A stretch of DNA of 64,000 bases, taken from Acidihalobacter yilgarnensis (lineage in GTDB: Bacteria > Pseudomonadota > Gammaproteobacteria > DSM-5130 > Acidihalobacteraceae). The translations under genes were made by a program, and so were the position numbers. The notes below the pieces were generated by a model. It did no database searches, was not told the origin of the DNA, and was given only the letters and a program-made list of their open reading frames with translations. Every line of letters begins with the position of its first letter. The stretch's first letter is position 1. The DNA lies in assembly GCF_001753245.1 (NCBI RefSeq), contig NZ_CP017415.1:620001-684000 (forward strand), given 5' to 3'. Below are positions 8,567 through 17,321 of this stretch, piece after piece.

Positions 8567-9016
8567 TCACGATATTTCAGACGTGCAGTGTGGACAGCGG
8601 CTGGCCTTGAGGGGAATGTCTGACAGACAGTAGGGGCAGGTTTTGGTGTTGGGCGTCGGTGCGGCCACCTCTTCTTGTCGCTTGAGCCGGTTGATCGAGC
8701 GCACTAGCAGAAAGACGGCAAAGGCGACGATCAGAAAATTGATCACGGTGTTGGCGAACAGGCCAAGATTCAGGGTAACAGCGCCAGCCTTTTGCGCCTC
8801 TACCAGGGATGCATAGGGCCCGACGGTTACACCTTCCTTGAGTACCAGGAACAGATTCGAGAAATCCACATTGCCGAGCATAAGCCCGATCGGCGGCATC
8901 ACAACATCGGTCACCAACGACTTGACGATGGCGCCGAAGGCGGCGCCGATGATGATGCCGACGGCCATGTCGACGACATTGCCGCGCATGGCAAATTCCT
9001 TGAAGGCCTTGAGCAT
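8567..9016 (-). CDS. mscL: Large-conductance mechanosensitive channel with C-terminal zinc ribbon
   Basis: A 149-residue Msc[22 protein letters not shown] is the amphipathic N-terminal helix leading into the pore-lining helix TM1 ([25 protein letters not shown]), and TM2 is [18 protein letters not shown]. The channel opens at high membrane tension to release solutes on osmotic downshock. After the usual C-terminal bundle helix comes an extra C-x2-C...C-x2-C segment (CPYC and CPHC), a small zinc ribbon that Escherichia coli MscL lacks but some relatives carry. ATG at 9016 matches the family start; the in-frame extension upstream has no support. The gene is monocistronic, with an ATP-grasp gene 141 bases upstream on the same strand. 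Confidence 0.93.
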   Translation of the reverse strand: MLKAFKEFAMRGNVVDMAVGIIIGAAFGAIVKSLVTDVVMPPIGLMLGNVDFSNLFLVLKEGVTVGPYASLVEAQKAGAVTLNLGLFANTVINFLIVAFAVFLLVRSINRLKRQEEVAAPTPNTKTCPYCLSDIPLKASRCPHCTSEIS

Positions 9017-9157
9017 GATGTTCCCCCTTATGTCCATTTGAATATCGCGTTTGTGTCGGGCGAATGACCCTTCGCCCAAGCCGACGTCTCCGCTTGAGCG
9101 GGTGTGCCCTGGGTAGGTATAGCAGCCGGTGATGGCTGCGGTGAGCAGGATTTCGGG

Positions 9158-9979
9158 TTAGATCGCGATGGGCAAAATCGGATTGGGGCGGATGGGGTCG
9201 TGAGGTTCGTGATGGTCGGAATATTTGCGCAGATAAGCGAGCATGGCCTCGGCCAGCTGGTCATGCTGTCCGCCGAGTCCTTGATGACCGAACAGGCGGT
9301 TGAATTCAAGCACGTAGGGATGGCCACCGACCATTGCGATATCGAAACCGGCGTGGTCGATACCGAGGGTGTTGGCTAGGAATAAGGCCAATTCCGTAGC
9401 GGCAGCCGGTATTGCAGCATCGCCAATACGCCCGCCGCGGGCGAGATTGTTGTGAAATCCATCGTGCGACTGGAGGCGCCAGAAGGCGCTGACGATTTGC
9501 TCGCCAACGATCACGATGCGTAGATCTCGGTCTATGGGCAGGTATTCCTGCGCATAAATGGTTGGTGTTTTGGCGAGATACGTTTCCCAGTCGCTGTGTG
9601 TTTCGATGAGGAATACGCCCTCGCCCATGCTGCTACGCGGGATCTTGGCGACGAAGGGTGCAACCAGGGAATCCCAGACGCGCGCAGCGCATTCCGGGGT
9701 ATTGGCCTCGATTAGGGTTTCGGGGACGTGATGGGGAGCGATGGCCTGAAAGGCTCGCGTCATTTCGATTTTGTCATGGCCGAGCAGATAGCTTGGCAGG
9801 CTGGGGAATATCCGTTTGTGCAGACCGAAAACCAGCGCGCCGATTTGCCAGTATTCCGGGAACAATATCCAGTCGGCAGCCTCAACCGTCGCGCGCTGCT
9901 GCAGAAAATTTTCAGGCTTGACGTAACGTACGCCGGGGAGTCTGAGGGTTCGGAAGGCATCGAAGGAGACGAGCCGCAT
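9158..9979 (-). CDS. RimK-like ATP-grasp protein
   Basis: A 273-residue protein with ATP-grasp features: a lysine in VAKIPRSSMGEGVFLIE corresponding to the P-loop-like ATP contact, YAQEYLPIDRDLRIVIVGEQIV, LARGGRIGDAAIP, and the metal-binding end AGFDIAMVGGHPYVLEFNRLFG with the E-x-N motif. This resembles the RimK/glutathione synthetase branch, which joins an acyl phosphate to an amine, for example adding amino acids to proteins or small peptides. The substrate is unknown. No ribosomal protein, peptidase or scaffold-peptide gene lies beside it. It is transcribed divergently from the diguanylate cyclase at 10158. Confidence 0.75.
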   Translation of the reverse strand: MRLVSFDAFRTLRLPGVRYVKPENFLQQRATVEAADWILFPEYWQIGALVFGLHKRIFPSLPSYLLGHDKIEMTRAFQAIAPHHVPETLIEANTPECAARVWDSLVAPFVAKIPRSSMGEGVFLIETHSDWETYLAKTPTIYAQEYLPIDRDLRIVIVGEQIVSAFWRLQSHDGFHNNLARGGRIGDAAIPAAATELALFLANTLGIDHAGFDIAMVGGHPYVLEFNRLFGHQGLGGQHDQLAEAMLAYLRKYSDHHEPHDPIRPNPILPIAI

Positions 9980-10157
9980 AAGTCGCCTGCCTGAAGGACC
10001 ATAGGTCCGGTCGATTATACTTGGCGCCGGATTTATAGTGGAATAGGCTCCGATAGCCGTGTTTCGGCATGCGTCACGCGGATGTGATGAATTGAGCGGT
10101 CATGGGTGGGGGCTGCCTGCGCCTGGGCTATACGATGAGCGATCCCTCGAGGTCAGA

Positions 10158-11255
10158 ATGACCCAGAATACAAGCCGCGATGTCGCGCGGGACTTGAGTC
10201 AGAGCGACGAATTCGTCCGGGTCAAGATCAGGTTCATGGACATCGCTGCGTCGATCGGCGTCGTGGTGGCCGTGCTGATGAGCTATGTTGAATTGCGTCA
10301 GGGGCCCTGGTTCCGCGTGGTACCGGCCATGTTGTTCCCGCTGTTCGCGCCCCTGCTTTTGTACCGCCTGCATCGCGGCTATAGAGGATACGAGCAGGCG
10401 GTTACCGGATTTGCCGTGTTGATCAGCGCCCAGCAGATTCTGGGGGCACTGTTCACGCTCAACGATGTGGTTGCGCTTATCTGGTTTCCCGTCTTCCCGT
10501 TGACCTATGTGTTTCTGCTTGGATATGAGCGCGCGCTGCGTTGGAATGCCGCGGTGCTGATCGGTCTGGTCGTGGGCTATCTATTATTCCCTGTGGTGAA
10601 CGAGGGGCTACAGCCGCTTCCACCGATAGCGTTTTGTACCGGTCTGCTGGCCTATGCATTCGCGGCCTTGCTGTCGTGGCAGGATCACAAGGATGTGAGT
10701 GTTTATCAGCGGCGACTTTACGAACAGGCGAGTTACGACGGGCTGACCGGCGCGATGATGCGCGAGCCGGGCATGGAGATATTGGCGCGGTTCATGTCGC
10801 AGGCTGACCGTCAGCCTGCGCAGGCGGTCAGCGTAGCGCTGCTCGACCTTGACGACTTCAAGCGGATCAACGACGAGGAAGGGCACCTGGCGGGCGACCG
10901 CGTGCTGCAGGGGGTGACGGCCGAGGTGCGTGCGCACATCCGTGGGGGCGATTATCTAATCCGTCTAGGCGGCGAGGAATTTCTGATCATATTTCCGGGG
11001 ATGCAGGCGGAGGAGGCCTATGCGCTGTCGGAGACGCTGCGACAGCGCATCCCGGCGGTGACGGACGGTCTGAGCCGTCGGCCGGTGACTACGAGTATTG
11101 GTTTGGCGCAGTACCGTCCGGGGGAGGCACTGGGCCAGTTGCTTGGCCGCGCGGATCATCTGATGTATGCCGCGAAAACAACTGGCAAAAACAAAGTCTG
11201 TGTCGACGAGGGGGCAAACGGCAGCCCGCGTATGGTTTTCGACCCGGTTGCGTGA
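10158..11255 (+). CDS. Membrane diguanylate cyclase, first tandem copy
   Basis: A 365-residue protein with about six hydrophobic segments in residues 30-175, starting MDIAASIGVVVAVLMSYVELR, then a short linker (SVYQRRLYEQ) and a GGDEF domain. The active-site motif is GGEEF at 271-275, which is catalytically competent in the family, so it should make c-di-GMP. No RxxD inhibitory site is obvious five residues ahead. ATG at 10158 is preceded by GAGGTCAG and gives a family-like N-terminus; an upstream TTG/ATG extension in frame looks non-coding. Its C-terminal half is identical in protein sequence to that of the next gene. Confidence 0.9.
   Translation: MTQNTSRDVARDLSQSDEFVRVKIRFMDIAASIGVVVAVLMSYVELRQGPWFRVVPAMLFPLFAPLLLYRLHRGYRGYEQAVTGFAVLISAQQILGALFTLNDVVALIWFPVFPLTYVFLLGYERALRWNAAVLIGLVVGYLLFPVVNEGLQPLPPIAFCTGLLAYAFAALLSWQDHKDVSVYQRRLYEQASYDGLTGAMMREPGMEILARFMSQADRQPAQAVSVALLDLDDFKRINDEEGHLAGDRVLQGVTAEVRAHIRGGDYLIRLGGEEFLIIFPGMQAEEAYALSETLRQRIPAVTDGLSRRPVTTSIGLAQYRPGEALGQLLGRADHLMYAAKTTGKNKVCVDEGANGSPRMVFDPVA
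10696..11201 (+). repeat. 506-bp direct repeat, copy 1, covering a GGDEF domain
   Basis: This stretch matches 11912-12417 with six base differences by my reading, all silent. It starts a few codons before QRRLYEQ and stops shortly before the C-terminus. The flanking DNA on both sides diverges sharply. Confidence 0.9.
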
Positions 11256-11370
11256 GGGAGGACGGCAAGGTCCGTTGGCATGATGACGGCTCGTCGGATG
11301 GCCGATCGTGAGGTTCCCTGTATCGGTGCCTGATGAGAGACAATAACAATACAGATGATGTCGGGGGGGT

Positions 11371-12471
11371 ATGGAAGAGGAGGGCTTGGAACGCGACATC
11401 GCAGGTGAACAGGATCAAAGTCCTACGCTTTTCGGAGAGCGCCTCCCCTTTCTCTACATCGGGGCTCCGCTGGGCGTGCTTGCCTCTCTGGTGATGTTTT
11501 ATATCGAATCGCGCCAAGCTTCCTGGCTGCGAGCATCGTCTGCATTGATGTTTCCTGTGTTCGCGCCGTTGCTGCTGTACTGGATGCATCGTGATCGCAG
11601 TACCTACGAGCATGGTCTGCGCGGCATGGCCTTGCTGATCGTATTGTCGCTGATCAGTGGGGCGTTACTCAATTTCAGCTCTCCGATCCTGCTGATCTGG
11701 ATTCCGGTTATACCGCTGAGTTATGTGCTGCTGCTCGGGCATGCGCGTGCGGTCCGTTGGAATGTGGCGACCCTCCTCGGTTTGATCGTGGCCTATATCC
11801 TATTTCCGGTGATGAATGATGGTGCCCGGCCGGTATCGGTGCTGATTTTCGGCGTCTCACTGCTTGCGGCCAGTGTGTCGATGTTGTTGTCCTGGCATCA
11901 CTACCGTGAGCTGAGTGTTTATCAGCGGCGACTTTACGAGCAGGCGAGTTACGACGGGCTGACCGGCGCGATGATGCGCGAGCCGGGCATGGAGATACTG
12001 GCGCGGTTCATGTCGCAGGCTGACCGTCAACCTGCGCAGGCGGTCAGCGTAGCGCTGCTCGACCTTGACGACTTCAAGCGGATCAACGACGAGGAAGGGC
12101 ACCTGGCGGGCGACCGCGTGCTGCAGGGGGTGACGGCCGAGGTGCGTGCGCACATCCGTGGGGGCGATTATCTGATCCGTCTGGGCGGCGAGGAATTTCT
12201 GATCATATTTCCGGGGATGCAGGCGGAGGAGGCCTATGCGCTGTCGGAGACGCTGCGACAGCGCATCCCGGCGGTGACGGACGGTCTGAGCCGTCGGCCG
12301 GTGACCACGAGTATTGGTTTGGCGCAGTACCGTCCGGGGGAGGCACTGGGCCAGTTGCTTGGCCGCGCGGATCATCTGATGTATGCCGCGAAAACAACTG
12401 GCAAAAACAAAGTCTGTACCGACATGGCGTCCTCGGGTCAGCCGACGGGCGCGACGGAATCCGCGGGCTGA
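11371..12471 (+). CDS. Membrane diguanylate cyclase, second tandem copy
   Basis: A 366-residue paralogue of the preceding gene. Its membrane region (about residues 28-175) is related but clearly diverged: SWLRASSALMFPVFAPLLLY compares with PWFRVVPAMLFPLFAPLLLY. In contrast, the linker and GGDEF domain are identical for about 168 residues, with GGEEF at 272-276. It should synthesise c-di-GMP in response to a different membrane signal. The start ATG at 11371 lies 115 bases after the first copy. The sharp change from diverged to identical sequence indicates recent gene conversion of the catalytic half. Confidence 0.9.
   Translation: MEEEGLERDIAGEQDQSPTLFGERLPFLYIGAPLGVLASLVMFYIESRQASWLRASSALMFPVFAPLLLYWMHRDRSTYEHGLRGMALLIVLSLISGALLNFSSPILLIWIPVIPLSYVLLLGHARAVRWNVATLLGLIVAYILFPVMNDGARPVSVLIFGVSLLAASVSMLLSWHHYRELSVYQRRLYEQASYDGLTGAMMREPGMEILARFMSQADRQPAQAVSVALLDLDDFKRINDEEGHLAGDRVLQGVTAEVRAHIRGGDYLIRLGGEEFLIIFPGMQAEEAYALSETLRQRIPAVTDGLSRRPVTTSIGLAQYRPGEALGQLLGRADHLMYAAKTTGKNKVCTDMASSGQPTGATESAG
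11912..12417 (+). repeat. 506-bp direct repeat, copy 2, covering a GGDEF domain
   Basis: Second copy of the repeat at 10696-11201, at a constant offset of 1216 bases. The six differences I count are all at silent positions (for example TTG/CTG and CAG/CAA), so the encoded residues are identical. Confidence 0.9.
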
Positions 12472-12569
12472 TGCGAGGTATACTCCAAGATAAATAGTGC
12501 GTGATTCGACCTCGGGGGGGACCGCCGTCGATCAGGCAGAGTGGTTTATGGGGGGCGTAGTTGGAGCTG

Positions 12570-15500
12570 ATGAACGGGCCACCAGGTGAATTGGCGCAGC
12601 TGATCCAGGGGCTGGAGCCGATGTTGATGACCGCGAACGACGAGGCGTCTTTGCTCCGCGGCGTGCTGGAGGCGATGTCAATGCATCCGGGCATTGACGG
12701 TGGCTGGATTGGCCACCCTGGCCACGACGGCCAATTTCGCATTGACTGTGCCGTGGGCGCGATGGTTTCCGATTTCCTGGCGCTGGCCGCGCTGCGCATG
12801 GATGACGGTCCGATGGGTTCTGGACCGGCAGGGCTTGCCTGGCGCAGCGGGCAGACGAGCATTGTGACGGATTGGGCCACGGACGCGCGCGCTGAGCCGT
12901 GGCGAGCCTTGCCGCCGGGTTGGGGATCGTCCGTCACCCTGCCGCTACAGGGGGAGATGGGTACGCAGGGGGTTCTCGTACTCTACAGCCGTCGGGCCGA
13001 CACATTCACACCTACTCAGGAGATGTTCCTGACGCATTTCGGACAAATGCTGGGGCTCGCGCTGAGCCGTTGTCGCACCCAAGCTTCGGCACAGGCTTAT
13101 GCCTGCCTCCTCGATGCCATCGTCCGTACCCATGAAGGCATTGATCCGGACGCCGACGAAGCGGCTATAGCCGATCGGTTTGTCGGTATTCTTTACGATT
13201 CCGGTCTGTTTCCGATCCTCTGGGTGGCCCAAGTCGCCGGCGATGGCGACTTGGGCGTGATTGCGGGCAGGGGCGTTACCGATACGATGTCGTCGGTGTA
13301 TCTGGAAGCCAAGCGTGTGGCGGCGGCCAAGGGCGCCACGATGATGATTGATCGCGTCATCGAGAGTGGCCAATCCATGTGGACGGACGACTATCTGCAC
13401 GATCCAGTATTGCAATGGCCAGGGATGCAGGCATGGCGCGAGCATGTCACTGCGATTGGCATGACGCAGATTGCGATGAGTCCGATTTACGTGTCCGGAC
13501 GCCTCTGGGGCGTACTGGTCGCGAACGGTCTGGTTCCGAACGGTACCGGGCAGACGCTGGATTTCAAGCGCCTCCTGCCCCTGCTGGAGCGTGGAGCAGG
13601 TACGTTGGGGACCGCCATCGAGCGTTATGCGCGCGAGCATATCCTGCATGAAACCTTGTCTCGGTTGGATCTTGAATCGCGCGCGATCGCCGCTGCGCAG
13701 CAGGGGATTTCGATCGCCGACATGCGTCAGCCAGGGCAGCCGCTCATTTTCGTCAATCCAGCCTTTACGCAGATCACGGGTTATACCGCGGCGGAAGTCC
13801 TCGGAAACAACGGTCGCTTGCTGCAGAGTAAGGGTACGGATGCGGCCGCGAGACGACGGTTACGGGAGGCGATAACGTCCCGCGAGCCGGTGACAGTGGT
13901 GCTGGAAAATCGTCGCAAGGACGGCACGATTTTCTGGAATGAGGTTTCCCTGTCGCCGGTGATCTCAGAAGGTGGGGAGTTGACGCATTACATTGGTCTG
14001 CAGAGTGACGTCACCGACCGCGTACGGGAGGAAAGTTACCGTCGGCAGATGACGAGTGTGGTCGAGTGCATGCAGGAAGGCATCGTGCTGACCGACGCGG
14101 ATCTGCATATTCTGAACGTCAACCCGGCCTTCACGCAGATAACCGGATATGGCCGAGAGGAGGTGCTGGGCCAGACACCCGCGCTACTGCGCTCGGACCG
14201 CCACGGGCAAGATTTCTATGATGCGATGGCGCTCGAACTGAGCGAGTCGGGATGTTGGCAGGGCGAGATATGGAATCGCCGCCGCAACGGCGAGGTCTAT
14301 CCCGAAATACTGAGCATCAGCGCCGTACGCGATAGTCAGGGCGTGATTCGCCATTACGCCGGTGTGTTTACTGACATCACGGGACTCAAGGAGCGCGAGC
14401 AGGCTCTGCAGCAGGCCGCCACGTGCGATTTTCTCACCGGGCTGCCGAATCGCTTTGCCCTTGACCAGCACCTGGAGGCCTGTTTGCCACGGGCATTACG
14501 CCAGCAGACGCTGCTGGCGATTGGTTTGCTGGATCTGGATGGCTTCAAGGCGATCAACGATACCTACGGCCACGACATCGGTGACATGTTGTTGCGTCAG
14601 CTTGCTGCGCGCCTGCGTCAGATATTGCGTAGTTCGGATTTCCTGGCACGCCTGGGCGGCGACGAGTTCGTGCTGCTGATGGAGGACATTCGCCGCTGGT
14701 CGGATGTCGAATTGCTGCTTGAACGTGTGGGCGCCGTATTTGACGCCCCATTTCGCGTGGGTGAGCACGAGGTCGATATCGGCGCGAGTTTGGGCCTGAC
14801 GCTGTATCCGTTGGATGAATCCAGGCCCCGCGATTTGTTGAGGCATGCGGATCATGCCTTATATGCGGCCAAGGGGCGTGATCGCATCCGTAGTCTGTTT
14901 TATGCCCTGTACGCCTACAACCCAGAGGCCCACGAAACCGCCGAGCACACGAGCGACCCGACCTCCTTGCCGTCGCCTGCCAAGCGTTTGGCCCCACAGG
15001 ATCTGGAGGTTTACTACCAACCCGTATTCGATTTGCCGTCGCAAACGATGAACGGCGTTGAGGCGCTGGCAAGGCTACACCACCGAGAGGGCACTTGGGG
15101 GCCTGACGATTTTCTGTCCCATTTGACGCCGGTGGACGTCCGACGCACCAGCTTCGTGGTGCTCGATCAGGCGCTTGCCCAGTTGCGGCGCTGGGATGAT
15201 GAAGGGCTTTCGCTCGACGTTTCGGTCAATTTCGAGCCACTGGATTTACTGTCGCCAAGTACGGCGCTGGCACTGCAGTCGCGCCTGGAGGCCCACGATG
15301 TCGATCCGGCGCGGTTGACCATCGAAATTATCGACAGTGGCAAAATTTTTGCCGACCGCGCCATGAAGGAGCGCCTGGAAGCCATAAAGGCCCTGGGTGT
15401 CGGGCTCGCGCTCGATGATCTCGGCGGTGTCTACGCCAGTCTCGAGCAACTGCGAGGGCTCCCTTTCGACAGCCTGAAGCTCGATCGTACCTTCGGGATC

Positions 15501-16013
15501 GGCCTTGACCGGCGCCCCAGCGATCTGCGCTTCCTGCTGAGCCTGATCGATCTGGCGCAAAGCCTTGGGGTTTCGCTCGTGGTGGAGGGTATCGACTCGG
15601 CCGAGTCGTTGGCCGCGGTTCAGGCCCTAGGCGTGACCCGTGTGCAAGGCTATTTCCTCGCCCCGCCGATGGCCGGCGAAGGGGTGCCGCGTCTGCGTAC
15701 AGAAGCTTCCGCTGTGCAGGCTTCCGATCCGCTGATCCCGGCCTATGCGGGACACCTGATCTGGGTGCGAGGCTTGCGTAGCCGGTTGCAGGGGGCCGTC
15801 GACGGATGGATGGCGAGCGATGAATCGCCAATGCGATCCGTCGCCGCGCGCTTGCCGGGTTTATGCGGTTTGCTGGATCGTTATCCCCCGTTACTCGCCG
15901 ATACCGCGGCCTCGACGTTGCCTCCGGAGGCCGCGGTATTGCTGATCGATACCGTCGAGCGCGAGATCATGCACACACTGGACAAGTTGTACGAGCCCGT
16001 GGCAGCAGGGTGA
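12570..16013 (+). CDS. GAF-GAF-PAS-PAS-GGDEF-EAL signalling protein with degenerate EAL
   Basis: A protein of about 1147 residues without membrane segments. Domains in order: a GAF-like region (about 15-165), a second GAF-like region (175-350), two PAS domains with paired NPAFTQITGY motifs (about 370-485 and 490-610), a GGDEF domain with intact GGDEF at 696-700, and an EAL domain with EAL at 831-833. The EAL domain is altered at key places: the usual DDFGTG loop reads DDLGGV and the second glutamate of the ExxE motif reads IEIIDS. Hydrolysis may therefore be lost and the domain may only bind c-di-GMP. About 90 residues follow the EAL domain (HLIWVRGLRSRLQG...), probably helical, of unknown type. 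ATG at 12570 is chosen; TTG at 12561 is possible. Confidence 0.88.
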   Translation: MNGPPGELAQLIQGLEPMLMTANDEASLLRGVLEAMSMHPGIDGGWIGHPGHDGQFRIDCAVGAMVSDFLALAALRMDDGPMGSGPAGLAWRSGQTSIVTDWATDARAEPWRALPPGWGSSVTLPLQGEMGTQGVLVLYSRRADTFTPTQEMFLTHFGQMLGLALSRCRTQASAQAYACLLDAIVRTHEGIDPDADEAAIADRFVGILYDSGLFPILWVAQVAGDGDLGVIAGRGVTDTMSSVYLEAKRVAAAKGATMMIDRVIESGQSMWTDDYLHDPVLQWPGMQAWREHVTAIGMTQIAMSPIYVSGRLWGVLVANGLVPNGTGQTLDFKRLLPLLERGAGTLGTAIERYAREHILHETLSRLDLESRAIAAAQQGISIADMRQPGQPLIFVNPAFTQITGYTAAEVLGNNGRLLQSKGTDAAARRRLREAITSREPVTVVLENRRKDGTIFWNEVSLSPVISEGGELTHYIGLQSDVTDRVREESYRRQMTSVVECMQEGIVLTDADLHILNVNPAFTQITGYGREEVLGQTPALLRSDRHGQDFYDAMALELSESGCWQGEIWNRRRNGEVYPEILSISAVRDSQGVIRHYAGVFTDITGLKEREQALQQAATCDFLTGLPNRFALDQHLEACLPRALRQQTLLAIGLLDLDGFKAINDTYGHDIGDMLLRQLAARLRQILRSSDFLARLGGDEFVLLMEDIRRWSDVELLLERVGAVFDAPFRVGEHEVDIGASLGLTLYPLDESRPRDLLRHADHALYAAKGRDRIRSLFYALYAYNPEAHETAEHTSDPTSLPSPAKRLAPQDLEVYYQPVFDLPSQTMNGVEALARLHHREGTWGPDDFLSHLTPVDVRRTSFVVLDQALAQLRRWDDEGLSLDVSVNFEPLDLLSPSTALALQSRLEAHDVDPARLTIEIIDSGKIFADRAMKERLEAIKALGVGLALDDLGGVYASLEQLRGLPFDSLKLDRTFGIGLDRRPSDLRFLLSLIDLAQSLGVSLVVEGIDSAESLAAVQALGVTRVQGYFLAPPMAGEGVPRLRTEASAVQASDPLIPAYAGHLIWVRGLRSRLQGAVDGWMASDESPMRSVAARLPGLCGLLDRYPPLLADTAASTLPPEAAVLLIDTVEREIMHTLDKLYEPVAAG

Positions 16014-16084
16014 TCTCGGCGGGATTCCGGCGTGCGCTCAGGTGGCGTATCCTGCCTGCCCCAATCGAACGATCACAACACCTT

Positions 16085-17284
16085 GTGAACAAGCCCCTTG
16101 CTCCAGATGCCACCTCTTCTCCCAATAGCCAGGGGATCAGTCCCGCACTGGTATTGGCCATGGCCATCGCCACCGGCGTTACCGTTGCCAATATCTATTA
16201 CGCACAGCCGCTGCTCGATACCTTGGCCAAGGCCTTCGATGTACCGATTCACACCGCCGGACTCATCGTCACCGTCACCCAACTGGGTTATGCCGCTGGA
16301 CTGATGTTCCTTGTGCCTCTCGGAGATATGATCGAGCGCCGCCGCCTGGTGGTGACGGTCACACTGCTGACCAGCGTGGCGCTCGTCGGCGCGGCGCTGG
16401 CTCCTAGCATTGAGCTGTTTTTCGCCGCCTCGCTGGCGATCGGCGTCACTTCCGTGGTGGTACAGATCCTCGTGCCCTTTGCCGCGCATCTCGCCGCCGA
16501 CCATGCGCGCGGACGCGTGGTGGGCCGAGTGATGAGTGGTTTGTTGCTCGGCATCCTGCTGGCGCGCACGGTGTCCGGTCTGATGTCGGATGCCTTCGGT
16601 TGGCGCAGCATGTTTTGGCTTGCGGCTGGCGTGATGTTGATTCAGGCCGCAGTGCTCGCGCGCGTGCTGCCCCGCGATCCTGGCAAGGCACAGGTTTCCT
16701 ATCCGGCCTTGCTGCGCTCGGTGCTACATCTGTTGCGCGACGAGCCGGTGTTGCGCCGACGCATCGTGTACGGTTTTTGCGTATTCGCCAGCTTCAGCGC
16801 CTTATGGACCGCCTTGCCCTTTTTGCTTGCGGCACCGCCCTTCGGGTACAGCCTCGCGCGCATTGGCGCCTTCGGCCTGCTTGGTGTGGCCGGTGCGATG
16901 GCGGCCTCGTTCGCTGGGCATTTGCATGATCGCGGCTATGCCCGTGTCGCGACCGGTGGTTTCATCGCGCTGGTCATGCTGGCCTTCGCGCTAATGGGGC
17001 TGTTTCCGCACGCACTGGCGGCGCTGGTGGTCGGTATCGTGGTGCTGGATCTTGGCGTGCAGGGCACCCAGATTCTGAACCAGAGCGCGATCTATCAGCT
17101 CAGCCCAGAGGCGCGCAGCCGCCTGACTACGGCCTACATGACCTGCTATTTCGCGGGTGGCGCAGCCGGTTCCGCGGGCGCGGCCTATGCTTATAGTCTC
17201 GCGGGTTGGGTCGGCGTATCTTGGATCGGCGCCACGCCGCCATTGCTGGCGTTACTCTACTGGCTGACGGAACGTCGCCAGTGA
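16085..17284 (+). CDS. Major facilitator superfamily transporter
   Basis: About 399 residues with twelve predicted membrane helices. The loop between helices 2 and 3 carries PLGDMIERRRLVV, the MFS signature, and NIYYAQPLLDTLAKAF at the start is typical of the arabinose-efflux (AraJ/YgaY-like) subgroup that exports sugars or drugs. GTG at 16085 is selected because it lies after the stop of the previous gene and leaves a short cytoplasmic N-terminus; ATG at 16160 would cut into helix 1. It is followed after 37 bases by a LysE family exporter, so the two may be cotranscribed. The substrate is unknown. Confidence 0.8.
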   Translation: MNKPLAPDATSSPNSQGISPALVLAMAIATGVTVANIYYAQPLLDTLAKAFDVPIHTAGLIVTVTQLGYAAGLMFLVPLGDMIERRRLVVTVTLLTSVALVGAALAPSIELFFAASLAIGVTSVVVQILVPFAAHLAADHARGRVVGRVMSGLLLGILLARTVSGLMSDAFGWRSMFWLAAGVMLIQAAVLARVLPRDPGKAQVSYPALLRSVLHLLRDEPVLRRRIVYGFCVFASFSALWTALPFLLAAPPFGYSLARIGAFGLLGVAGAMAASFAGHLHDRGYARVATGGFIALVMLAFALMGLFPHALAALVVGIVVLDLGVQGTQILNQSAIYQLSPEARSRLTTAYMTCYFAGGAAGSAGAAYAYSLAGWVGVSWIGATPPLLALLYWLTERRQ

Positions 17285-17321
17285 GATGTCTATTCAAATA
17301 GCAGTTTAACCGGAGTGACCC

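Noticed and set aside
10696-12417. Direct repeats as a mobile element or transposon ends
   Set aside because: The repeated block is exactly the coding sequence of a GGDEF domain, with no terminal repeats, target duplications or transposase.
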